A stretch of DNA of 17,295 bases. Origin: UMGS1052 sp045532035. GTDB lineage: Bacteria; Bacillota; Clostridia; Oscillospirales; CAG-382. The notes beneath the pieces are model-generated. The model searched no databases and was not told the origin of the DNA. It saw nothing but the letters and a program-made list of their open reading frames with translations. The stretch is taken from contig JAZSFD010000099.1 in NCBI GenBank assembly GCA_045532035.1, forward strand, positions 1 through 17,295, written 5' to 3'. Each line of letters starts with the position of its first letter. Positions within the stretch are counted from its first letter, which is position 1. Position numbers and translations under genes: made by a program. Positions 1 through 6,590 of this stretch are shown here, piece by piece.

Positions 1-114
1 AAAGTGTCTGAGCAATGTCTGCTTACCGCCGCTGTGCAAAATATGAAGAAGATTGCTATGGCTCTCTTCTGTTCTTTTTTCTTTTTCCCAAAAATCAAAC
101 CCACCTATTGTTGA
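1..114 (+). CDS. C-terminal tail of a possible transposase (partial)
   Basis: Frame 1 is open from the window edge to a TGA at 112-114 and encodes 37 residues. The part TAAVQNMKKIAM resembles the extreme C-terminus of DDE transposases of the IS1182/IS5-like groups, where an alanine- and asparagine-rich helix precedes a short basic and hydrophobic end; this is recalled similarity, not a search. The tail is phenylalanine-rich (CSFFFFP). The rest of the gene lies outside the window, so neither catalytic residues nor the terminal inverted repeat can be seen. The stop falls inside the first of two hairpins. The family call is tentative, because a short hydrophobic tail could belong to another protein. 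Confidence 0.4.
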   Translation, partial: KVSEQCLLTAAVQNMKKIAMALFCSFFFFPKIKPTYC

Positions 115-129
115 AAAGAGGTGGGTTTG
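96..129 (-). terminator. Hairpin, likely topB terminator on the minus strand
   Basis: An 11-bp perfect stem (arms 96-106 and 119-129, core ACCCACCT/AGGTGGGT) closes a 12-base loop. Read on the minus strand it lies about 50 bases past the topB stop and is followed by ATTTTTGGG, a usable U-tract. On the plus strand it lacks a T-run. Confidence 0.55.
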
Positions 130-140
130 TCAGTAGTCTG

Positions 141-166
141 ATACCGCCTTTCGGCGGTATTTTTTT
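141..166 (+). terminator. Rho-independent terminator, plus strand
   Basis: An 8-bp stem ATACCGCC/GGCGGTAT with a TTTC tetraloop (141-160) runs straight into a T-tract (160-166). It should end plus-strand transcripts from the transposase-like gene to the left before they run antisense into topB, whose stop lies at 180-182. Confidence 0.75.
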
Positions 167-179
167 GTCCGTATTTATC

Positions 180-2363
180 TTATTTCTTGTTCTGCTCCAT
201 TGCCTTTTTCATAGCAAGAGCAAGGGGACTTTCGGTCTTCGGCTCGTTCTTCTGCTGTTGCTGCATAAAGCTTCTGACGAATTGCTTGGATGCGCTTTTG
301 CCGCCGCCTTCTTTGGCTTTGAAGAATCCATCGGCTTTCTGCTTGAAGCCGCATTTGCAGACCACAATCTTTCCGTCACCCTGTCCGCGTATCTCAAGAG
401 CTTTGTGGCAGTTGGGACAGCGCGCGCCTGTCTTTACCGAAAGGCTTTCATGATAAGAGCATTCGCGATCCTGGCACACCAGCATCTCTCCGCGTTTTCC
501 GTTGACTTTAAGAAGCATCTTTCCGCAAAGAGGGCAGGGCGTTCGGGTCATATTGTCATGCTTGTAGGTGGCGTCGCTGTTTTTCACCGTCTTTACAAGC
601 TCTGCGGCATAGCCTCGTATCTCGGAAACAAATCCATCTTTTTTTTCCTCGCCCTTGGCAATTTTTTCAAGGCGCATTTCCCATTGGGCGGTAAGCAGTG
701 GCTCTTTAAGCTCTTTTGGCACGATGTCAATGAGCTGGATGCCCTTTGAGGTCGGATAAAGCAGGTTTTCTTTCTTTTCGATATAGAAGGTCGAATAGAG
801 CTTTTCGATGATGTCGGCGCGTGTGGCAGGAGTTCCAAGGCCTGCACCGATGAACTCCTTCATCTTTCGGTCTTTTATGAATTTTGATGGGTTCTCCATT
901 GCCGAAAGCAGGGATGCCTCTGTGTATCTTGAGGGAGGAGTGGTCTTGAGCGCCTTGATATCGGTGCCTGTGCAACGGATCTTTGCACCCTTGACAAGGG
1001 GCGGAAGACTTGTTTCGCTTTCGGAATCGTCCTTTTCCTCCTCCTCGTCGCTGTCGGTGATGCCGAGCTTTTTCCAGCCGTGGTCGATGATCTCTTTTCC
1101 GGTGACAAAAAAGCTTTCTCCGCCGCATTCAAGCTCGGCTTTCACCTGTCGATAAACAAAATCGGGATAGAAGCAGGAGAAGAAGCGTGAAACAACAAGG
1201 ACATAGATTTTCTTTTCCTCATTGGAGAAAGCGTATATGTCGGGCATTTCCTCGGTGGGGATGATGGCGTGATGATCAGATACCTTTGACGCGTTCACAC
1301 AAAGCTTGTTTATGCTGCGGCGGTTTCGCATTATGCCCTTGGCGGTATCACAAAGTGAGCCGATGGAGGCGGCACGGACCCTGTCATAAAGGGTGGGCAC
1401 GATGTCCTCTGTGATATATCTCGAATCGGTTCTCGGATAGGTGAGAGCCTTGTGATTTTCATATAGCCTTTGCATAACCGAAAGAGTTTCCTTCGGCGAC
1501 ATCTTGAAAAGCTTGTTCGCATCCCTCTGAAGCTCGGTCAGGTCATAAAGCATCGGGGCGGGAACGCGCTTTTCGGAAAATTTTACATCCTTGACGACAA
1601 ATTCCTTTCCGTCAACCTTTCTTGCTATTCTCTCGGCGTCCGCCCTGTCAACTATTGCCGAAACTCCGTCGGAATTGCGATATATGGCTCTGAAAGACGA
1701 AAAATTTGCATGGAGGTTGAAATAGTCCTTTGCCTTGAAATTTTTGATCTCGTTTTCGCGTCCAACGATGAGGGCAAGGGTTGGGGTCTGAACTCTGCCT
1801 GCCGAAAGCTGTGCGTTGTGACGGCAGGTGAGGGCGCGAGTCACATTGAGCCCCACCAGCCAGTCAGCCTCAGCTCTCGCTTTTGCGGCGTTGCACAGGG
1901 GGAGATAATCGTTTCCGTCGCGAAGATGTGCAAAGCCTTCCTTGATGGCTTTGTCGGTTTGCGAGGAGATCCAAAGGCGCTTTATCGGCTTTTTGCAAGC
2001 TGCTTTTTCGATGATCCATCTTGCCACAAGCTCTCCCTCGCGTCCCGCATCGGTGGCAATGATGATGTCAGACACGCTCTCGGATAAAAGCAGCTGTTTT
2101 ACGGCGGTGAACTGCTTTGCCGTTTCCTTTATGATAACAAGTTTCATCTTGTCGGGAAGCATGGGCAGGGTTTCGAAAGACCATTTTTTATATTCGTCGC
2201 CGTATTTTTCGGGATCTGCAAGAGTAACAAGATGCCCGAGAGCCCATGTGACGATATATTTGTCGCCCTCAAGACAGCCGTTTCCTTTTCTTTTTGCGCC
2301 CATAACGCGTGCGATTTCGCGGGCGACAGACGGTTTTTCCGCCAAAACCAATGTTTTTGCCAA
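180..2363 (-). CDS. topB: DNA topoisomerase III (type IA)
   Basis: A 727-residue type IA topoisomerase that cuts and passes single strands, usually to resolve replication and recombination intermediates. The N-terminal Toprim domain shows AEKPS near residue 9 and the acidic metal site TDAGREGE at 104-111. The catalytic tyrosine is Tyr309 in LTYPRTDSRYI. The C-terminus (about 610-690) carries two C4 zinc ribbons beginning CPLCG and CPNCH, as in many Firmicutes TopB proteins; the length is ordinary for that group. The start is a TTG at 2363, chosen because AAAGGAG sits 7 bases upstream and the protein then begins MAKTLVLAEKPS; no ATG is in place. It is the last gene of a minus-strand run, 17 bases after the epimerase. 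TopB also occurs on conjugative elements, but nothing here shows such a context. Confidence 0.95.
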   Translation of the reverse strand: MAKTLVLAEKPSVAREIARVMGAKRKGNGCLEGDKYIVTWALGHLVTLADPEKYGDEYKKWSFETLPMLPDKMKLVIIKETAKQFTAVKQLLLSESVSDIIIATDAGREGELVARWIIEKAACKKPIKRLWISSQTDKAIKEGFAHLRDGNDYLPLCNAAKARAEADWLVGLNVTRALTCRHNAQLSAGRVQTPTLALIVGRENEIKNFKAKDYFNLHANFSSFRAIYRNSDGVSAIVDRADAERIARKVDGKEFVVKDVKFSEKRVPAPMLYDLTELQRDANKLFKMSPKETLSVMQRLYENHKALTYPRTDSRYITEDIVPTLYDRVRAASIGSLCDTAKGIMRNRRSINKLCVNASKVSDHHAIIPTEEMPDIYAFSNEEKKIYVLVVSRFFSCFYPDFVYRQVKAELECGGESFFVTGKEIIDHGWKKLGITDSDEEEEKDDSESETSLPPLVKGAKIRCTGTDIKALKTTPPSRYTEASLLSAMENPSKFIKDRKMKEFIGAGLGTPATRADIIEKLYSTFYIEKKENLLYPTSKGIQLIDIVPKELKEPLLTAQWEMRLEKIAKGEEKKDGFVSEIRGYAAELVKTVKNSDATYKHDNMTRTPCPLCGKMLLKVNGKRGEMLVCQDRECSYHESLSVKTGARCPNCHKALEIRGQGDGKIVVCKCGFKQKADGFFKAKEGGGKSASKQFVRSFMQQQQKNEPKTESPLALAMKKAMEQNKK

Positions 2364-2370
2364 AATGATT

Positions 2371-2377
2371 CTCCTTT
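2371..2377 (-). promoter_or_regulatory. Ribosome binding site fixing the TTG start of topB
   Basis: On the minus strand AAAGGAG is followed by seven bases and then TTG. This spacing supports TTG rather than an internal ATG as the initiation codon. Confidence 0.75.
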
Positions 2378-2380
2378 GTC

Positions 2381-3244
2381 TTATTTAATGAATGTGGTCG
2401 TGTGAGTCACGCTGTGGACTGCTTGGGGCGCAACTTTTATGATACCCGGGCGCTTTGTAATGTCATATTCCGAATCGACCATGTCGGGGAATCCGCACCA
2501 GGGCTCGATGCAGATATAAGGTGCGTCGCAGGTGTTCTTTGTCCAAAGAAGCAAATGGGAAAATCCGGGAAAATCGACCTTGACGATGCGTTCACCGTCG
2601 TTTGCGCACAGAGTCACGCTTTCGGATTTGATTTTTGAAAATGCAAGAGCGTCGATTGAAAAATAATCATATTTCAAAGGAAGCTCGCTTGAGCTTTCGA
2701 TTATTCGCACCGTTTCGTAATCAAGCAGATTTCCGCGGACGATGTGGGAATCGAGTGTTTCTTTTTCATCAAAAACAATCGTGTAGTTTTCAATTCCCTC
2801 GGGGCAAAGATAAGCCTCGTGACAGCCGACCGAATAATACATGGACTTATTTGTTTTGTTGGTTGTTCTGTATTCAACACAAAGGGCATCCTTGTCGATG
2901 GTATATATGATTCTGAATTCGAAGGAAAAGGGATACATGGTGAGAGTTTCGGGCGAATCGGTGAGTAAAAAGGTGATGCTTGTGTCGCTTATGCTTTCGA
3001 CTGAAAACTGTGCATCGCGGCAAAAGCCGTGCTTTGCAAGAGTATATTCCTTGCCGTCAAGAATGAATTTGTCATCCTTGAGACCTCCGCAGATGGGGAA
3101 GAGGACGGGGGCGGAATAGCCCCAGATGTTAGCATCTCTGAAAATGAACTCTTTTCCCAGCTTTTTAAGGCTGATAAGCTCAGCTCCCTTGCTTGTGAAA
3201 ACAGCTTCAAGCTGTTCGTTTTTCAGTACATAATTTTCTGACAT
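2381..3244 (-). CDS. Aldose 1-epimerase family protein (LacX-like)
   Basis: This 287-residue protein belongs to the galactose mutarotase-like beta-sandwich superfamily, whose members interconvert alpha and beta anomers of sugars. LacX-type members have an unsettled substrate range. Visible family features are the N-terminal GAELISL and LFPICGG segments, KHGFCRD near residue 80 with a candidate substrate-binding His, GCHEAY in the middle and IEPWCGFPD towards the C-terminus. No signal peptide is present, so it is cytoplasmic. The ATG at 3244 follows AGGAG by about nine bases. It lies 25 bases after the MATE gene and 17 before topB, so co-transcription is likely. The sugar substrate cannot be told from context. 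Confidence 0.88.
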   Translation of the reverse strand: MSENYVLKNEQLEAVFTSKGAELISLKKLGKEFIFRDANIWGYSAPVLFPICGGLKDDKFILDGKEYTLAKHGFCRDAQFSVESISDTSITFLLTDSPETLTMYPFSFEFRIIYTIDKDALCVEYRTTNKTNKSMYYSVGCHEAYLCPEGIENYTIVFDEKETLDSHIVRGNLLDYETVRIIESSSELPLKYDYFSIDALAFSKIKSESVTLCANDGERIVKVDFPGFSHLLLWTKNTCDAPYICIEPWCGFPDMVDSEYDITKRPGIIKVAPQAVHSVTHTTTFIK

Positions 3245-3269
3245 GATTTTTTCTCCTATGTAAATTAAA

Positions 3270-4610
3270 TCATTGACAATGTTTCTTCCATCTTCCGCTC
3301 AAAAAGCGTATGACAAAAAATGTAAGTCTGCATATCCAGTCGACCACCATGGCGATCCACACACCCAGTGCACCGAGCCCGAAGGTATAGTGGAAGAAGT
3401 ATGATAGCCCGAGTCTGCACACTATCATTGAGCAGATGGCTACTGTCATGGTGAATCTGACATCGTTTGCGGCGCGCAGGAAATTCGGAAGCGTGAAAGC
3501 CAAAGGCCACAGAAAAAGACCTGTGCCGTTGTGTATCAAAACAAGTGTCCGTGTAAGCTCATGGGTGGCTTCATCAAGATGGAACCAAGAGAGTATCGGA
3601 TTGATAAATATGATCGTCGAAAGATAAAACAATGATCCGATGCCGTATTGTATCAGCAAAAGCTTTTTCGCGTAATATCTGACTCCGTCAAAATCGCGCG
3701 CGCCTATACATTGGCCTATGATCGTGATGACGGCAAGGTTCATGGAGGACCCGAAGATGCAGCCGAAGGTGTCGAGATGGTTTGCAACGGCGTTGGCGGT
3801 TGTGTGCACAAGCCCGTATCCGGAAATCAGGGTCACAACAAGAAGTCTTCCGAGCTGGAAAAAGCTGTTTTCAAATCCTGCCGGAATGCCGATGCCAAGG
3901 ATCCCGCCGATCATTTTGAAGTCGGGAACAAATCTTTCAAACAGCTTTATTTTCAAAGGGGAATTTTTTGATGTGATCCAGACAAGCATTATCACCATCG
4001 AAACGATTCTTGCAATAAGCGTTGACAAGGCTGCTCCGAATACCCCCCATTCGAGGATGTAAATTGTATAGGCGTTTCCGATGATATTGACTATGTTACA
4101 TATCATTGCGGTGAACATACAGTAAGAGGACTTTCCGAAGGAGCGAAAAAGCGCTCCGCAGCAAAAATCCACCGCCATAAAAGGATAAGCAAACGCTGTT
4201 ACAAGAAGATATGTGGTGGCGGCATTTCGCGTTTCGGTATCAAGACTCGGATAGCAAAGATCGATAAGCACATTGCTGAATATCGTACAGAAAGCAGTGA
4301 TCACAAGCGAGACGGCGACAGCCGACGCAAGAAGCATTTTTGCGCTTTTTTGAGCGTCAGCATCCTTTTTCGCTCCGATAAGCTGCGAGGTGACCACGGC
4401 ACCTCCCGTGGAAAGCGCCGAAAAAACATTAATTATCAGCAGATTTATCTGATCCACCAAAGATACGCCCGAAACACATGACTGCGAAAGGGAGGATATC
4501 ATCAGCGTGTCCACAATGCCGACAGCGGTGGAAAGGATGGTGCTTATGACAAGCGGAAAGATCAGCTTTGTGAGAAATTTGTTTGAAAATACACTTTTTA
4601 CATTGTTCAT
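3270..4610 (-). CDS. MATE family efflux transporter
   Basis: This 446-residue integral membrane protein is very hydrophobic throughout, with about twelve predicted membrane segments, the usual MATE topology. MATE carriers export drugs or metabolites in exchange for sodium or protons. The N-terminal segment KLIFPLVISTILSTAVGIVD and the following TLMISSL match the MATE first helix and loop; GAVVTSQLIGAKKD and the second-half FGSSMNLAVITIIGQCIGAR correspond to the repeated family motif. The substrate cannot be inferred. The ATG at 4610 has only a poor ribosome site and lies 18 bases after a strong hairpin terminator, so expression from the thuA promoter would need readthrough. The downstream epimerase and topB are close enough to share its transcript. 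Confidence 0.92.
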   Translation of the reverse strand: MNNVKSVFSNKFLTKLIFPLVISTILSTAVGIVDTLMISSLSQSCVSGVSLVDQINLLIINVFSALSTGGAVVTSQLIGAKKDADAQKSAKMLLASAVAVSLVITAFCTIFSNVLIDLCYPSLDTETRNAATTYLLVTAFAYPFMAVDFCCGALFRSFGKSSYCMFTAMICNIVNIIGNAYTIYILEWGVFGAALSTLIARIVSMVIMLVWITSKNSPLKIKLFERFVPDFKMIGGILGIGIPAGFENSFFQLGRLLVVTLISGYGLVHTTANAVANHLDTFGCIFGSSMNLAVITIIGQCIGARDFDGVRYYAKKLLLIQYGIGSLFYLSTIIFINPILSWFHLDEATHELTRTLVLIHNGTGLFLWPLAFTLPNFLRAANDVRFTMTVAICSMIVCRLGLSYFFHYTFGLGALGVWIAMVVDWICRLTFFVIRFLSGRWKKHCQ

Positions 4611-4627
4611 TTCGGATTTAAGAAATA

Positions 4628-4660
4628 AAAGTCAAGACCGTTTTTTCCGGTCTTGACTTT
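4628..4660 (-). terminator. Strong hairpin terminator between thuA and the MATE gene
   Basis: A 13-bp perfect stem (arms 4628-4640 and 4648-4660, AAGTCAAGACCG/CGGTCTTGACTT) closes a 7-base loop. On the minus strand it follows the thuA stop by eight bases and is followed by TATTTCTT, a moderate U-tract. It probably ends the thuA transcript. Its foot is only about 18 bases from the MATE start codon. Confidence 0.75.
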
Positions 4661-4668
4661 GTGGTATG

Positions 4669-5401
4669 TTATTTGTTGTAGTTGTCAGTCAGCCAGTGAC
4701 CGTATGTCTGGAAAACTCCGCCCTGAGCGCCTGCCCAGATTGCGGCGTTGACAAGAACTTTCTTTATGTTTTCGTTGTAGAAGGTGGGATGGGATTCATG
4801 ACCGGGACGGAAATAGAATATCTTGCCGTTTCCGCGCTCGAAGCAGCAACCGCTGCGGAAGAGCTCGCCGCCCGAGAACCAGCTTGCAAAAACAACCTCA
4901 TCGGGATCAGGAATGTCAAAATGCTCACCGTAGGTCTCCTCGTGAGGAAGCTCGAAGTATTCGCCAAGTCCTGCGGCGATGGGATGAGAGGGCTTCACGA
5001 CCCAGATACGCTCAAGGTCGCCTGTTTCGCGCCATTTGAGGTTGCAGCCTGTACCCATGAGCTTCTTGAACACCTTTGAGAAATATCCCGAGTGGAGAAC
5101 AACAAGACCCATGCCGGCAAGAACTCTTTTGCAGACCTTGTCAACAATCACATCGTCCACCTGCTCATGAAGCACATGACCCCACCAGAAAAGCACGTCT
5201 GTGTTGTCAAGGACCTCGTCGGTAAGACCGTGGGAGGGCATATCCTGAAGTGCGATTGTGGTTTCGAATCTGCCGTCTGCATCAAGGCATTCCTTGATGG
5301 CGCCGTGCAGACCGTTGGGATATACCGCAAGGATGCGATCTTCCTTGTCGTGTTTATTTTCGTTGAAAATTGTAACTCTGAGCTTATTCGTTTTTTAACA
5401 T
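4669..5401 (-). CDS. ThuA-like domain protein with a disrupted start
   Basis: The product resembles the ThuA/trehalose-utilisation family, which has a class I glutamine-amidotransferase-like fold and often occurs with sugar catabolism genes; its biochemical role is not settled. Conserved stretches are LRVTIFNENKHDKED at the N-terminus, YPNGLHGAI, HGLTDEVLDNTDVLFWWGH, LHSGYFSKVFKKLMGT and FRPGHESHPTF. The frame is open from 4669 back to 5394, but a TAA stands at 5395-5397 and no ATG, GTG or TTG precedes the conserved N-terminus; the first in-frame ATG (5241) is well inside the domain. An ATG at 5401 is one base out of frame, and removing one A from the A6 tract just after it would restore a 243-residue protein. 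I therefore give the extent to 5401. This could be a sequencing error, a real mutation, slippage or an unusual start. A consensus promoter lies upstream. Confidence 0.75.
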
Positions 5402-5431
5402 CCTTTCATATCTTTTTTTGATGTTATGTCA

Positions 5432-5460
5432 ATTATAACTTTCTTTTCAAAAAATGTCAA
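5432..5460 (-). promoter_or_regulatory. Consensus sigma-A promoter for thuA
   Basis: Read on the minus strand, TTGACA (5455-5460) and TATAAT (5432-5437) both match the consensus exactly and are separated by 17 bases. Transcription would start near 5425 and give a leader of about 25-30 bases before the AAAGGA at 5402-5407. Confidence 0.85.
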
Positions 5461-5525
5461 TAGAATATGAGTGTCAAAATCGGTATGTTTTATGTGTTTT
5501 TGAGTAATAATCTTTGGTCACGCTA

Positions 5526-5554
5526 TTGCTTTTTTGCTTGTTTTATGTTACAAT
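5526..5554 (+). promoter_or_regulatory. Likely sigma-A promoter for miaA and the genes after it
   Basis: TTGCTT (5526-5531) and TACAAT (5549-5554) are spaced by 17 bases in an AT-rich intergenic stretch, placing a start near 5561, about 40 bases ahead of miaA. It stands back to back with the thuA promoter, the two -35 boxes being about 65 bases apart. Confidence 0.65.
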
Positions 5555-5599
5555 ATATTTTATAACAAATAATCATGTAAGGACAGTTATTCTCAGTTT

Positions 5600-6568
5600 A
5601 TGACATATACAAAAATCGCCCTGGTGACAGGGCCGACCGCGTCGGGAAAATCAGCTCTTGCGCTTCGCCTTGCCGAGCATTTTTCGGGGGAGATTATCTC
5701 TTGCGATTCAATGCAGCTCTATTGCGGCATGAACATCGGCACCGCAAAGCCCGACGCTTTCGAGCAAAGCAGAGTCAAGCATCACATGATCGATGTACTT
5801 GATATAAAAGATTCTTTTTCGGTCGTTGATTATGTGAGATCTGCCGAGCTTTGCATCTCAAACATCTATTCCCGCGGAAAGCTGCCTTTTTTTTGCGGAG
5901 GCACCGGGCTTTATGTGGATTCGATCGTCAATTCCACCGAATTCGGGGATATGGAAAATCTGCCCGGATACCGCGAGGAGCTTAAAGCGCTTTCCGACGA
6001 AAAGGGGAGTGAGCATCTCCACCTGATGCTTCAAAAGGTTGACCCGGAGGCTGCCGAAAAAATAGATCACAGAAATGTCAAAAGAGTCATCCGCGCCCTT
6101 GAGGTCCACAAGGCAACCGGCATGACCATTTCCGAGTGGCAGAGAAGATCAAAGCTTCTGCCGCCCAAATTCGATTCTCTGTGCATAACTATCGAATATG
6201 AGGACCGAAGCATTCTTTACGACCGCATAAACAGCAGAGTGGACAAGATGCTTGAAATGGGTCTTCTTGATGAGGTGAAAAAGCTTCATGACGGGGGCCT
6301 TTTCGAAACTGCAACTGCAAGTCAGGCAATAGGCTACAAAGAATTTTTGCCGTATCTTTCGGGAACTGCATCGCTTGACGAGTGTATCGAAAGGCTCAAG
6401 ATTGAATCCAGAAGATACGCCAAGCGCCAGATGACCTGGTTCAGACGCAACGACAAAATACACCGCATCCTTGCCGATGGCAAGACCGAGGAGGACATCT
6501 TCGAAGAGGCAAAGGAGCTTTGTACCGAGTTTTTTAAGCCCGAGCTTATCTGGAGTGTAAAATACTGA
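5600..6568 (+). CDS. miaA: tRNA dimethylallyltransferase
   Basis: MiaA transfers a dimethylallyl group to N6 of A37 in tRNAs that read codons starting with U, the first step to ms2i6A, in the cytoplasm. The 322-residue length is normal. The P-loop GPTASGKS is at residues 11-18, followed by SCDSMQLYCGMNIGTAKP for substrate tRNA and the catalytic Asp, then GGTGLYVDSIV, and QMTWFRRN near the C-terminus, all family hallmarks. The ATG at 5600 gives the expected N-terminus, although the nearest Shine-Dalgarno-like sequence (AAGGA, 5579-5583) is 16 bases away, so initiation may be weak. It is the first gene after the divergent promoter region and lies 22 bases ahead of the HlyD-like gene. Confidence 0.96.
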   Translation: MTYTKIALVTGPTASGKSALALRLAEHFSGEIISCDSMQLYCGMNIGTAKPDAFEQSRVKHHMIDVLDIKDSFSVVDYVRSAELCISNIYSRGKLPFFCGGTGLYVDSIVNSTEFGDMENLPGYREELKALSDEKGSEHLHLMLQKVDPEAAEKIDHRNVKRVIRALEVHKATGMTISEWQRRSKLLPPKFDSLCITIEYEDRSILYDRINSRVDKMLEMGLLDEVKKLHDGGLFETATASQAIGYKEFLPYLSGTASLDECIERLKIESRRYAKRQMTWFRRNDKIHRILADGKTEEDIFEEAKELCTEFFKPELIWSVKY

Positions 6569-6576
6569 TTCCGACG

Positions 6577-6583
6577 AAAGGAG
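6577..6583 (+). promoter_or_regulatory. Ribosome binding site of the HlyD-like gene
   Basis: AAAGGAG stands seven bases before ATG 6591 but only four before GTG 6588. The spacing favours the ATG, so the protein begins MPSPKK. Confidence 0.7.
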
Positions 6584-6590
6584 ATATGTG

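Noticed and set aside
15..749. 244-codon plus-strand frame antisense to the topB 3' end
   Set aside because: It runs through two terminator hairpins and the zinc-ribbon region of topB, and it is leucine- and phenylalanine-rich as an antisense artefact would be.
180..2363. topB as the mark of an integrative conjugative element
   Set aside because: No relaxase, type IV secretion, integrase or partition genes are nearby; the neighbours are an epimerase and a MATE transporter, so a chromosomal TopB is the simpler reading.
5386..5401. Programmed -1 frameshift on A-AAA-AAC in thuA
   Set aside because: The heptamer is in the right register relative to ATG 5401, but the ThuA frame is +1 (equivalently -2), so a -1 shift would not reach it. 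A lost base or another mechanism is needed.
5386..5401. Five-codon leader peptide (MLKNE) ahead of thuA
   Set aside because: Its ATG touches the AAAGGA with no spacer, and it has no regulatory codon pattern or downstream hairpin. It is more simply explained as the displaced thuA start.
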